64,000 nucleotides of DNA from Lacticaseibacillus baoqingensis. GTDB taxonomy: Bacteria > Bacillota > Bacilli > Lactobacillales > Lactobacillaceae. How positions within the stretch are numbered: the first letter of the stretch is position 1; each line of letters begins with the position of its first letter. A model generated the notes under the pieces. It saw nothing but the letters and a program-made list of their open reading frames with translations, was not told the DNA's origin and searched no databases. The DNA lies in contig NZ_RHOI01000009.1 of NCBI RefSeq assembly GCF_003946165.1, positions 1-64,000 on the forward strand, written 5' to 3'. The position numbers were made by a program, and so were the translations under genes. Positions 9,776 to 18,220 of this stretch are shown in pieces.

Positions 9776-10351
9776 ATGCCCCTTTTTCATCACCAAGTCG
9801 CCAAAAATTTTCATCAACAGCTGGCATCATTGTTCACACCAGCGGGTCTGTATTACCTCTACTTCCCCGATCACGCTAGTTTGCAACAAAGCTATCAAGC
9901 TTATACGCAAGCTTTTATCTCTGCAAACTGTGCCAAACACATGGGCATGATCACCTACCCGGATGCGTCGATCGTGCCTTATTTAACCGTGCGCAGCAAC
10001 ATCTTGATCAATGGTCAGCAACGTGATTTTTCGCTGTTACCCGAGAGTTTGCGCCGGGATACCTTGTTTTTAGACCAATCGGCGGCGCACTTGACCGCTG
10101 TCCAAAGCCTCTATGTTCAATTGTTCCGGGGGCTATTGGCCGGTCGGCAGTTTTTGTTGATGACTGATTTTCCAGAGGCCATGACGCTGCAAGAAACGCG
10201 GCTGTTTCTCACCCATGCCCAAGCAGCGGTGACGCGAACCGACGCCAGTTTGATCATCTTGACCACTGATGAAAGCCTGATCGCCGCCAATCCTGACACG
10301 AGCTGGAAAACGCCGCCAGCTTTAAAACCGCGGCATCCAGAAACCGCTTAG
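9776..10351 (+). CDS. Degenerate ABC-ATPase-like protein
   Basis: 191 residues. The order of segments follows an ABC nucleotide-binding domain but every catalytic motif is altered. LYYLYFPDHASL stands where a Walker A GxxGxGKS/T should be, TYPDASIVPYLTVRSNILI resembles the Q-loop/LPYLTVxENI region with Gln lost, LTAVQSLYVQLFRGLLAG replaces LSGGQxQRxxxARAL, FLLMTDFPEAM replaces the Walker B LLLDEPT so that the catalytic Glu is Phe, and LIILTTDES replaces the H-loop TH. It is probably a non-hydrolysing pseudo-ATPase partnered with the permease encoded 15 bp upstream. AGGAGG precedes the ATG, the frame is intact and a terminator follows, so it looks like a maintained gene. The fold assignment is my inference from motif order. 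Confidence 0.55.
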   Translation: MPLFHHQVAKNFHQQLASLFTPAGLYYLYFPDHASLQQSYQAYTQAFISANCAKHMGMITYPDASIVPYLTVRSNILINGQQRDFSLLPESLRRDTLFLDQSAAHLTAVQSLYVQLFRGLLAGRQFLLMTDFPEAMTLQETRLFLTHAQAAVTRTDASLIILTTDESLIAANPDTSWKTPPALKPRHPETA

Positions 10352-10352
10352 A

Positions 10353-10397
10353 CCAACACAAATGCCGCTAGCAAATTGCTAGCGGCATTTGTGTTGG
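10353..10397. terminator. Bidirectional terminator between convergent genes
   Basis: A 20-bp perfect stem (10353-10372 with 10378-10397) around a 5-nt loop lies between the pseudo-ATPase stop and the thrB stop. Confidence 0.85.
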
Positions 10398-10408
10398 GGC
10401 CAATCAAT

Positions 10409-11305
10409 TTATTCGGCAATGGCGCGTGACGCTTCTTGGACTTGAAAGCCTTGCTGATCGATCGTCAGCACTTGCACTTGCCAATGAGGATGCTGTATCC
10501 GGGCTTGTGTGACAAAACGCTGCAAACGTTTGGCATCTGCGGAAATGGCCAACATCGTCGACCCCGCCCCGGAAATCACAACTGGGATATTCAAAGTCGC
10601 CCCCAGTGCTTTAACGTCTGCAAAACCAGCAATCAGCTTGGCGCGATAAGGCTCTTGCATCTTATCTTGTAACGCGGCTTGCAGCATCGCTTTGTCGCCG
10701 CGTTCTAACGCCGTACAAGCCAGTGTGCAATGCCCCATTTGATAAGAGGCTTGCGCATAGCTCATTTGGGTCGGCAACACTGCACGGGCTTCTGCGGTAC
10801 TCAATGGCGTATCTGGGATCACCACGGCAAAATGCCAGCTGGAATGGACCTGATAATGAGCCACCACCGGTTCAGCATCAACCATGATCGTAGCCGCCAA
10901 CTGGCCAAAAATCGCCGGAGCCACATTATCCGGGTGGCCTTCCATTGCTGTGGCCAAGCGTAACAAGTCTAACCGCTCAAGAGGCTGGCCAAACCAGCGA
11001 TTGGCGCCGGCTAAACCAGCGACGATACACGCCGCAGAACTTCCCAAACCGCGCGCGGCTGGAATCTCACAAGCAACGTCCAAATGCACCCCAGGCACAG
11101 GTTGATCTAATGCCTCACAACCGCGGACAAACGCTTGATAAATCAAGTTATCCGCATTTTGAAACCGCGGATCGCCGCCCGTGATCAACACCCCAGAAGC
11201 ATGGGCGCTAAATGTTACGGTCATCGACATCGATAACGCCAACCCCATCACATCATAGCCCACGCCCAGGTTAGCACTAGTTGCGGGAACTGTAATCTTA
11301 AACAT
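10409..11305 (-). CDS. thrB: Homoserine kinase
   Basis: 298 residues of the GHMP kinase family. It phosphorylates homoserine to O-phosphohomoserine, the substrate of the ThrC encoded just upstream. The N-terminal VPATSANLGVGYD segment and the ATP-binding PAARGLGSSAA loop are clear. The start ATG overlaps the thrC stop (TGATG), giving translational coupling, and GGAGG lies inside the thrC end. Length is normal (about 290-300). It is the last gene of a thrC-thrB unit ending in the hairpin at 10353-10397. Confidence 0.95.
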   Translation of the reverse strand: MFKITVPATSANLGVGYDVMGLALSMSMTVTFSAHASGVLITGGDPRFQNADNLIYQAFVRGCEALDQPVPGVHLDVACEIPAARGLGSSAACIVAGLAGANRWFGQPLERLDLLRLATAMEGHPDNVAPAIFGQLAATIMVDAEPVVAHYQVHSSWHFAVVIPDTPLSTAEARAVLPTQMSYAQASYQMGHCTLACTALERGDKAMLQAALQDKMQEPYRAKLIAGFADVKALGATLNIPVVISGAGSTMLAISADAKRLQRFVTQARIQHPHWQVQVLTIDQQGFQVQEASRAIAE

Positions 11306-12756
11306 CACAATACCTCCTGAGCGAATTGCGCGACGAATTCAGGCATTTGCGCTGGTTGCAGCAACTGGTGATGGCGGATCGGCAAGTCAGCTAGTTGCGC
11401 TAAGGGTTGCGGGATCGCTTGGTGATAAGCTGAAGCCAAAACCTGCATGGCTTCAAAGCCATCCGCGTAATGTTCGCCTAACGCCGCTTCAGCCACCACT
11501 TGGGGAAACTTGAAGGGACTGGCAGTCGCCAACAACACCGTCGGGCCGGCAAGTGCGAGGCGTTGTTGGACCACATAACCAACGGCAGTATGCGGATCCA
11601 TGAGATAGCCATGGGCATCTGCCACCGCGCGGATCGCTGCCAGCACCTCAGTGTCTTGTGCCTTGCCGCCAACAAAATCGGCTTGGATCGCCGCCAGTAA
11701 GTCAGCCGGGACTTGATAACGGCCGGTGTCGGCAAGTGATTGCATCAACTGCGCGACCAACGCGCTGTCGCCATTGCTCTTATAATAAAGCAGCCGTTCT
11801 AAGTTACTGGAAATCTGGATATCCATGCTTGGCGAGCTGGTTTTTAAGAATTGACGATTGCGATCATACACGCCTGTGGCCAAAAAGTCCGAAACTTCGC
11901 TGTTGGCATTGGTTGCAACGATGAACTTATTCACCGGCAATCCAAGCTGCTTGGCATAATAGCCGGCTAAGACATCACCGAAGTTGCCAGTCGGCACGGT
12001 GAAATTGACCCGCTCGCCGACTTGAATGGTCCCAGCTTGCACCAGCTGGCGATAAGCGGCAAAATAATACACCACCTGCGGGGCTAAGCGGCCAATATTG
12101 ATCGAATTCGCCACAGAAAGCTGCACAGGTGACAGTTGTGCTTGCAGCGCGTGATCGTTGAGCATCGCTTTGACGGCGCTTTGCGCATCATCAAAGTTTC
12201 CGCTAATCGCCGCAACAGTCGTGTTTTGGCCGCCAGTCGTCGTCATCTGGCGTTCTTGGATCGGACTGACCCCGCCATCAGGGTAAAAGGTGGCAATGCC
12301 GGTTTGCGGTACGTCCTTGAATCCCTCTAAGGCGGCCTTGCCGGTATCGCCGCTGGTGGCCGCTAAGATCAAGACCCGGTCATTGGCTGCTAACGCCGCT
12401 TGCAACAAGCGTGGCAATAGTTGCAGCCCGATATCTTTAAAGGCACTGGTCGGGCCATGGAATAATTCGAGATAATGCGTTTCTCCTACTGTATGCACTG
12501 GGGTGATCTGCGGATCGGAAAAATTATCCCCGTAAGCCGCGGTGACGGCTTGGCGCAAGGTTGCTTCGCCAAAATCTGGTAACAGCGCCAACAGAACCTG
12601 CACGGCTTGCTCTTGGTACGGGACTGCCAGGATTGCTTCAAGATCAAGTTTGGTAAACGTCGGTAAAACATATAACCCGCCGTCTGGGGCAAAACCGGTC
12701 TTAAGGGCTTGTTGGCTAGTCAATGAAAGCTTTGAATCGCGGGTACTGGTGTACAT
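11305..12756 (-). CDS. thrC: Threonine synthase
   Basis: 483 residues. A PLP enzyme that converts O-phosphohomoserine to threonine. The N-terminal domain (TSTRDSKLSLTSQQALKTGFAPDGGLYVLP) is that of the longer ThrC class, and the PLP lysine lies in HGPTSAFKDIGLQLLP. The phosphate-binding loop is seen as AATSGDTGKAALEGF. The ATG is preceded by TGAGGCGA. Its stop overlaps the thrB start. The promoter must lie in the 105-bp divergent gap with hom, which carries a 9-bp inverted repeat. Confidence 0.96.
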   Translation of the reverse strand: MYTSTRDSKLSLTSQQALKTGFAPDGGLYVLPTFTKLDLEAILAVPYQEQAVQVLLALLPDFGEATLRQAVTAAYGDNFSDPQITPVHTVGETHYLELFHGPTSAFKDIGLQLLPRLLQAALAANDRVLILAATSGDTGKAALEGFKDVPQTGIATFYPDGGVSPIQERQMTTTGGQNTTVAAISGNFDDAQSAVKAMLNDHALQAQLSPVQLSVANSINIGRLAPQVVYYFAAYRQLVQAGTIQVGERVNFTVPTGNFGDVLAGYYAKQLGLPVNKFIVATNANSEVSDFLATGVYDRNRQFLKTSSPSMDIQISSNLERLLYYKSNGDSALVAQLMQSLADTGRYQVPADLLAAIQADFVGGKAQDTEVLAAIRAVADAHGYLMDPHTAVGYVVQQRLALAGPTVLLATASPFKFPQVVAEAALGEHYADGFEAMQVLASAYHQAIPQPLAQLADLPIRHHQLLQPAQMPEFVAQFAQEVL

Positions 12757-12780
12757 GTGATCGCCTCAATTTCTGTTTGC

Positions 12781-12820
12781 ATTTGAATAATAGCTATGAT
12801 AATCTGTTCAGTATTCAAAT
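12781..12820. promoter_or_regulatory. Inverted repeat in thrC/hom divergent promoter region
   Basis: ATTTGAATA (12781-12789) and TATTCAAAT (12812-12820) form perfect 9-bp arms 22 nt apart, centred in the gap between the divergent thrC and hom genes. A second repeat, GTGTTT/AAACAC, lies at 12825-12845. The position fits an operator controlling both transcription units. The regulator is not shown by the sequence; the ACT-domain regulator at 16345 is a candidate. Confidence 0.45.
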
Positions 12821-12861
12821 ACAAGTGTTTATTAAATAAAAACACAGAAATGAGGCTCCAA

Positions 12862-14022
12862 ATGCAGATCGCGATTTTAGGTTTAGGGACTATCGGTAGC
12901 GGTGTCTACAAGATTATTGCTGGGCAAACTAACCAAACTAAAAAGCTTCAAGTCACGCACATTTTGGCTAAAGCAGACCACCCGGCAATGTTACCGATCG
13001 AATCCACCGATTACGACGCGATCTTGGCCGATCCCGCCTTGGACGCCGTCGTCGAAACCATGGGTGGCATCGAACCGGCCCACAGCTATATTCTCAAAGC
13101 CTTAGCCGCGCATAAACATGTGGTCACCGCCAACAAAGCGGTCACCGCCTTATACCTGCGCGAATTTATTGAAGCCGCGGAAGCTAATGGCGTGCACTTC
13201 TATTATGAAGCGACGACTGGCGGCGGCATTCCTTGGTTGAAGAATCTTGAAAATGCTGCCCGAGTCGACGACGTCCAATCGTTTTCTGGGATCTTCAACG
13301 GCACCAGCAATTATATCCTTGACCAAATGACTAAAACCGGTGAAGACTTTGACTCTGCTTTAGCCTCTGCTCAAGCACTCGGCTATGCGGAAAAAGACCC
13401 GACAGCAGATGTCGATGGCTTAGACGTGGCCAACAAAGTCCGCATCTCTGGGGCGATCGCGTTCAACACAGCGCCTAACTTTGCTTTACCGACTGTTGGG
13501 ATTCGCCACGTTTCCGCCCAAGACATTGCCTGGGCCAACGATCATAACTTGGCGATCCGCTTACTTGGTGAAGCCGTGCGCCAACACGACCGCTTCGCGG
13601 CGGTGATCGCCCCAACGCTGGTGCCGCAACAAAGCCTTGAAGCCCAGTGCCCGGATAATTTCAACTTGATCCGCCTAGACGGCCCGACGATCGGCGAGTT
13701 GCAGTTCTTTGGCCAAGGCGCAGGGCAGCTGCCGACTGCCCATGCGATCATCCAAGACCTCTTAGACATCGCCTTGAACGTTCCCCATTTGGCGCGTCAC
13801 TTTAACCGTACCCTCAAAAACGACGCTGCCATGTTGCGCGGAGACTTCATCTGGCGTGACGGCGACACCTACGAATATCTGGCAGATCGCACAGTGGGCG
13901 AATTGATCATCCGTCAAAACGAACACCCGCAAGCCAGCTTCTTACGGATCGGAAAGGAAGTTAATCATGAAAGTCTGCAAATTCGGCGGCTCTTCAATGG
14001 CCAACGCCAATCAGTTCAATAA
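12862..14022 (+). CDS. hom: Homoserine dehydrogenase, short form without ACT domain
   Basis: 386 residues from the ATG at 12862 (GAGG upstream); an in-frame ATG 22 codons earlier lacks a site. It reduces aspartate semialdehyde to homoserine with NAD(P)H. Visible features are the N-terminal GLGTIGSGV nucleotide-binding loop, TANKA, and the substrate-binding segment GIFNGTSNYIL...DPTADVDGLD. Gram-positive Hom proteins usually have about 430 residues with a C-terminal ACT domain for threonine inhibition; this one ends soon after the catalytic domain. Its last 56 nt overlap the aspartate kinase gene in another frame, an unusually long overlap. Confidence 0.93.
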   Translation: MQIAILGLGTIGSGVYKIIAGQTNQTKKLQVTHILAKADHPAMLPIESTDYDAILADPALDAVVETMGGIEPAHSYILKALAAHKHVVTANKAVTALYLREFIEAAEANGVHFYYEATTGGGIPWLKNLENAARVDDVQSFSGIFNGTSNYILDQMTKTGEDFDSALASAQALGYAEKDPTADVDGLDVANKVRISGAIAFNTAPNFALPTVGIRHVSAQDIAWANDHNLAIRLLGEAVRQHDRFAAVIAPTLVPQQSLEAQCPDNFNLIRLDGPTIGELQFFGQGAGQLPTAHAIIQDLLDIALNVPHLARHFNRTLKNDAAMLRGDFIWRDGDTYEYLADRTVGELIIRQNEHPQASFLRIGKEVNHESLQIRRLFNGQRQSVQ

Positions 14023-15274
14023 AGTCAAAGCCATCTTAAAAGCAGACCCTAAGCGCCAAGTCGTGGTCGTGTCTGCTGCTGGGAAAGATCCAAAACATCC
14101 CGTCAAACTCACCGACCTCTTGTTGCGGATCGCAGCCAGTGATGATGATGCCTTATTTGCTGCCATCATCGCCCGTTTGGCCCCCTTAAAATCTGCCTTG
14201 CATCTGCACTATGATCTCGAAGCGGCAGTCGCGACCATCAAAGCCACATGGGATGCCGATCATGACCATGATTATCTGGTTTCACGCGGTGAATTTTTGA
14301 CCGCCAATCTGTTAGCAGAATATCTTGCCTGGCCGTTTTTAGACGCCCGTGACTACCTGAAGTTCAATGGTGATACCTTCGATGCCGCTGCCAGTGCCGC
14401 AGCATTAAAAACCGTTCCGACGCACTTCATCATGCCTGGGTTTTATGGCGGCGACCTCAACGGTAAGATCCATTTGATGCCTCGCGGCGGTTCTGATATT
14501 TCCGGTGCGTGGTTAGCCAATCTGCTGGACGCGGAACTTTATGAAAACTGGACGGATGTTTCCGGGATCTTAATGGCCGATCCTCGCGTGGTGCATGCGC
14601 CACAAGCCATCACGAAGCTCACTTACGCCGAATTGCGCGAGTTGACCTTCATGGGTGCGGCGGTCTTTCAAGCCGATGCGGTTCAGCCAGTGCGGGCCAA
14701 AGGCATCCCCACGCGCATTCTTAATACCAATGCGCCGCAAGACCCCGGCACCTTAGTGGAACGCGCCACTAACCTCGACGGGCCTTTAACCGGGATCGCC
14801 GGCCGCAGGCACTACACCGTGATCACCTTAAAACGCTATCAACTCGCCGCACATCTTGAAGTCATCCAGCAGGCGCTGGCCGTGATGAAAACGTATCACT
14901 TAAAAGTGGCCTACATGCCCACTTCCATCGACACCTTGAATCTGATTTGTCATGGGACCCTGGAAGCTACTGCTCGACATGACTTGGCGGCTGATCTCGT
15001 CGCTGCTTGTGCGCCAGACGACTTAGAGATCCAAGCCAATATCGCCTTGATCTCAACCATCTCACCTCGCCTTGCCAAGCGGCCAGCGATCGCCGGACGT
15101 TTGTTGGCTTATCTTGATGATAATAATATTCCAGTTCGGTTAGTCAGCCAAAACAGTGGCGACACCAATCTCTTGATCGGAGTTGCCTCTACCGATTACG
15201 CCCGTGCGCTCAATGCGATCTATCAAAACTTCTTACACACGCGCAATGCGCCAGAACCGTATTTTGGGACCTGA
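13967..15274 (+). CDS. Aspartate kinase
   Basis: 435 residues. It phosphorylates aspartate, the first step to threonine, lysine and methionine. The N-terminal KFGGSS motif (residues 5-10), the SRGEFLTANLL segment and MPRGGSDISGA define the catalytic domain (about 1-285). The rest has ACT-type segments, including NSGDTNLLIGV, so feedback by an amino acid is likely. The ATG follows GGAAAGGAAG and starts inside the 3' end of hom, so the pair is co-transcribed and probably coupled. Which isoenzyme name applies (thrA, lysC, dapG) cannot be decided; the position argues for a threonine-branch kinase. Confidence 0.93.
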   Translation: MKVCKFGGSSMANANQFNKVKAILKADPKRQVVVVSAAGKDPKHPVKLTDLLLRIAASDDDALFAAIIARLAPLKSALHLHYDLEAAVATIKATWDADHDHDYLVSRGEFLTANLLAEYLAWPFLDARDYLKFNGDTFDAAASAAALKTVPTHFIMPGFYGGDLNGKIHLMPRGGSDISGAWLANLLDAELYENWTDVSGILMADPRVVHAPQAITKLTYAELRELTFMGAAVFQADAVQPVRAKGIPTRILNTNAPQDPGTLVERATNLDGPLTGIAGRRHYTVITLKRYQLAAHLEVIQQALAVMKTYHLKVAYMPTSIDTLNLICHGTLEATARHDLAADLVAACAPDDLEIQANIALISTISPRLAKRPAIAGRLLAYLDDNNIPVRLVSQNSGDTNLLIGVASTDYARALNAIYQNFLHTRNAPEPYFGT

Positions 15275-15381
15275 CGGATCAATGCGCTCACAGGCTCTGG
15301 CTCTTTTGCGATTTGCATTTGGGGCCAGGGCCTTTGCCATGTTAGACTGACATTATCAATAGATTTATCGGAGGCGGACAG

Positions 15382-16158
15382 ATGGAACTTCAACTAACTG
15401 ATCAAGTCGCGTTGGTCCTGGCCGGCAGCAAAGGACTAGGATTTGCCACCGCCAAAACCTTACTGCACGAAGGCGCCAAAGTCGTGATCTGCAGCCACGA
15501 TCAAACCAACTTAAATGCGGCCATAGCCCAGCTCGACTCACCAAACGTGCACGCAGTTTTATGCGACGTCAACGACCCGGCAGCAATCAAGGCGCTAGTG
15601 GCCGAAACTATTGCTTACTTTGGGCCGATCAACATCTTAGTCAACAACGCAGGGGGCCCACGCGCTGCGGTTTTTGAAGAACTCGATGACGAGGCTTGGC
15701 TGCACGCATTCAATCAAAATTTGCTGAGCAATATTCGTACGATCCGAGCCGCTTTGCCAAGTCTGAAGCAAACCCATGGCGCGATCATCAACATTGCCAG
15801 CTCATCGGTCAAAGAACCGATCCCGGGGTTGATCTTGTCTAATGTGATGCGCGCAGGCGTGGCCAATCTCGCCAAGACCTTGTCTAAAGAATTCGGCCAA
15901 TACGGCATCACAGTCAACACCGTCGCGCCTGGGCGTATCGCAACGGCACGCATCGAGGCTTTAGATGCCGCCCGCGCTGCAGCGACCGGGGTAGCGGTTG
16001 CCGATTTACAAGCGGCCAGCAAACAAACGATTCCCCTGGGGCGCTTTGGTACCCCACAAGAATTTGCCAATGCGGTGGTGTTTTTAGCCTCCCCAGCAGG
16101 ACGCTACATCAACGGCCAAACACTGATCGTGGATGGCGGCAGCAGTCACGCGCTATAA
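15382..16158 (+). CDS. SDR family oxidoreductase, divergent active site
   Basis: 258 residues. A Rossmann-fold short-chain dehydrogenase with cofactor loop GSKGLGFA (15-22), NNAG (88-91) and C-terminal RFGTPQEFANAVVFLAS and INGQTLIVDGG typical of FabG-like proteins. The usual catalytic Y-x-x-x-K is absent: after INIASSS the segment reads GLILSNVMRAG (149-159), with Arg at the expected Lys position and no Tyr nearby. A subgroup of SDR proteins with LSNxxR at this site exists, so this is a family trait rather than decay. The reaction is unknown. A good GGAGG site precedes the ATG and a strong terminator follows. Confidence 0.85.
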   Translation: MELQLTDQVALVLAGSKGLGFATAKTLLHEGAKVVICSHDQTNLNAAIAQLDSPNVHAVLCDVNDPAAIKALVAETIAYFGPINILVNNAGGPRAAVFEELDDEAWLHAFNQNLLSNIRTIRAALPSLKQTHGAIINIASSSVKEPIPGLILSNVMRAGVANLAKTLSKEFGQYGITVNTVAPGRIATARIEALDAARAAATGVAVADLQAASKQTIPLGRFGTPQEFANAVVFLASPAGRYINGQTLIVDGGSSHAL

Positions 16159-16199
16159 CTTGATCAGCACAAGCTGTGACACAAACCCATGATACAGGC

Positions 16200-16249
16200 G
16201 CCTTGGGGCCACGATTTGGTTTTTAAAATCGCGGCCCCAAGGCATTTTT
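16200..16249 (+). terminator. Terminator of the SDR gene
   Basis: GCCTTGGGGCC (16200-16210) pairs with GGCCCCAAGGC (16233-16243), followed by ATTTTTG. Confidence 0.9.
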
Positions 16250-16313
16250 GTTGCAGGGCGCGGCTTTGGAGCACACGACTGGAGGAGCGATGGCTTGCTC
16301 CAGCTTCTTGCAA

Positions 16314-16341
16314 TAAAAAAAGCCGCCAGTTTTGGCGACTG
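16314..16341 (-). terminator. Terminator of the ACT regulator gene
   Basis: On the minus strand AGTCGCC pairs with GGCGGCT (one G-U) around AAAACT and is followed by T7. Confidence 0.85.
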
Positions 16342-16344
16342 CGT

Positions 16345-16779
16345 TTATTCGACTGAGATCAAGGTCACATCCGTTACCCCGCGTGACTCCTTAAGCTTAG
16401 CTAATAGCTCATCGAGGCTGGTTTGCAAGTGGGAAATATCAAATGAGATCACCACACTGGCCCAATCATGAATCGGAATGTTTTGGTTGATCGTGATGAT
16501 ACTGGCGTCGGCTGCAGACATCGCGTTGAGTACTTCTGACAAAATACCTCGATCGTGATGAAGCATCAACGAGATCACTGCTTTGCGCTGATTCAGCCCA
16601 GTATCTGGTAAGAACACAAAGTCTTTATACTTATAGTAAGTCCCTCGGCTGATCCCGACGCGCTTGACCGCTTCAGACACTTGACGTACTTGGCCGTTTT
16701 CAATCAACGTTCGCGCTTCGATCACCTTGGCGACCACATCCGGTAAGATCGAGCGATCCACGATGTAATATTTGTCCAC
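16345..16779 (-). CDS. ACT-domain HTH regulator, PheB/ThrR-like
   Basis: 144 residues. The first 60 residues contain a helix-turn-helix-like stretch (VSEAVKRVGISRGTYYKYK), and residues about 68-144 form an ACT domain (AVISLMLHHDRGILSEVLN...). This architecture is that of the PheB family; the Bacillus subtilis member was renamed ThrR as a repressor of threonine genes, as I recall. The neighbouring hom, thrC, thrB and aspartate kinase genes fit such a role, with threonine or another amino acid as ligand. The ATG follows GGAGGATGTCCC. That it binds the 12781-12820 repeat is inference. Confidence 0.82.
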   Translation of the reverse strand: MDKYYIVDRSILPDVVAKVIEARTLIENGQVRQVSEAVKRVGISRGTYYKYKDFVFLPDTGLNQRKAVISLMLHHDRGILSEVLNAMSAADASIITINQNIPIHDWASVVISFDISHLQTSLDELLAKLKESRGVTDVTLISVE

Positions 16780-16910
16780 GGGACATCCTCCTAGTTCTCA
16801 ATGGCACTATTGTACCATGCCAGCTGCTTGGCGACAAAAAAAGAAAGCGGTCTCCAGCCCGTTGGGATGCGGTTTTTCGACATTCTCATCAAGCTTGAAA
16901 TGTGTTTCAC

Positions 16911-16939
16911 TTGACAACTGGTGATATACTGGTTTTCAT
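16911..16939 (+). promoter_or_regulatory. Promoter of EamA transporter gene
   Basis: Perfect -35 TTGACA (16911-16916), 17-nt spacer and a weaker -10 TTTCAT (16934-16939), 29 nt before the start codon. Confidence 0.55.
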
Positions 16940-16967
16940 ATGTATTCATAAGTTGGAGATGAGAAAG

Positions 16968-17954
16968 ATGAGACGAACATTAGGGTATGTCCTGTTATCA
17001 ACGCTGCTGTTTAGTTCCATGGAAATTGCACTAAAATTGGCTGGTGCCAGCTTTGGTGCCTTGCAACTAAACTTCTTGCGCTTCTTGATTGGCGGTGTGA
17101 TCTTAGTACCATTCGCGATGAGCTATGTCCGCAAGAATCAGTTGCGCTTGTTGCCACACCTCTCGCTGTTTTTGGCGACTGGGCTGGTTTGCGTTTTAAT
17201 CAGTATGACCTTGTATCAGCTCGCCGTCATCAGTGCGCCAGCCTCGATGGTGGCGGTCATCTTCTCGATCAACCCAGTTTTTGCCTTACTATTTTCGTTT
17301 CTGATCTTGCATGAACGGCTCAGCCGCACCAGTATTATTTCAGTCGTAGTGTCGGTGATTGGGCTGCTGGTGATCATTGATCCGGCCCATTTGAGCAATC
17401 CCGCTGGCTTGCTGCTGGCGTTGACTTCAGCGGTAACCTTTGGCCTGTATAGCATCTTATCACGGCGAGGATCGCAAAAATACGGCTATAACGGCATTAC
17501 CATGACCGCCTTTACCTTCATCGCCGGCGCCTTAGAGCTGCTGGTCTTGATCGGGTTGTCTTACCTGCCGATTGCTGGGCACCTTTTTGCCCACTCGCCG
17601 CAACTGACTGCCGCTTTCGTGCGCATTCCGATCATCGCCGGCATCACTTGGGCCCACCTGCCGCTTCTAGCATACATCGGCATTGGCGTCACCGGTTTAG
17701 GGTTTGCCTTTTACTTCTTAGCCATGGAGCGCTCAGACGTGTCGACCGCCTCATTAGTCTTCTTCATCAAACCAGGCCTAGCGCCGATCATGGCCACCAT
17801 CCTGTTACACGAAAACATCACCGTCACGACGATCATTGGCGTCGTGATCATCTTGATCGGGTCGGTGATCTCCTTCATCAACCAAGAGTTCATGGAGCGT
17901 GTCGGCGCCATGCTGCCATTTCACAGTCATCACAATAATATGTTGCCGCATTAA
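16968..17954 (+). CDS. EamA/DMT-family transporter
   Basis: 328 residues with ten predicted membrane helices in two EamA repeats (about residues 5-145 and 160-310). The second repeat ends in FFIKPGLAPIMATILLHENITVTTIIGVVIILIG, typical of RhaT/EamA exporters. Such proteins export amino acids or other metabolites; the substrate is unknown. The ATG at 16968 is 9 nt after GGAG; the ATG directly following the GGAG is too close. Monocistronic, with its own promoter and terminator. Confidence 0.88.
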   Translation: MRRTLGYVLLSTLLFSSMEIALKLAGASFGALQLNFLRFLIGGVILVPFAMSYVRKNQLRLLPHLSLFLATGLVCVLISMTLYQLAVISAPASMVAVIFSINPVFALLFSFLILHERLSRTSIISVVVSVIGLLVIIDPAHLSNPAGLLLALTSAVTFGLYSILSRRGSQKYGYNGITMTAFTFIAGALELLVLIGLSYLPIAGHLFAHSPQLTAAFVRIPIIAGITWAHLPLLAYIGIGVTGLGFAFYFLAMERSDVSTASLVFFIKPGLAPIMATILLHENITVTTIIGVVIILIGSVISFINQEFMERVGAMLPFHSHHNNMLPH

Positions 17955-17963
17955 TGTACTTAC

Positions 17964-17996
17964 CACCCTCCAGTCGGTTGCTGGAGGGTGTTTTGT
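17964..17996 (+). terminator. Terminator of EamA gene
   Basis: CACCCTCCAG (17964-17973) pairs with CTGGAGGGTG (17981-17990), then TTTTGTT. Confidence 0.92.
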
Positions 17997-18152
17997 TGCC
18001 GATAAAACTCTGTGCTGCACGATTGTAAAAAAGCGGAATATCGGCTGATAACAGCCTTATATACCGTGACAACTTTTATTTTTGGAGTTGAGAGACTGCC
18101 GGGTACCAAACGTGCACCAAACTAAAAAAATCAACGAGTTTCATCGATAAAC

Positions 18153-18193
18153 AAAAAACACTGGAATGCCTTGATATCAGGCTTTCCAGTGTT
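18153..18193 (-). terminator. Terminator of tmRNA gene
   Basis: On the minus strand AACACTGGAA pairs with TTCCAGTGTT with inner pairing AGCC/GGCA-like bases, followed by T6. Confidence 0.85.
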
Positions 18194-18220
18194 CTAACGA
18201 AATCAATAAAGTTCTAAAAA

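Noticed and set aside
12825-12845. GTGTTT/AAACAC hairpin as a terminator or T-box part before hom
   Set aside because: Only 6-bp A/T-rich arms and no T-box features; listed only as part of the promoter region.
18000-18152. Search for a tRNA or integrase next to ssrA, a common integration site
   Set aside because: No integrase, attachment duplication or tRNA was seen between 17997 and 18220.
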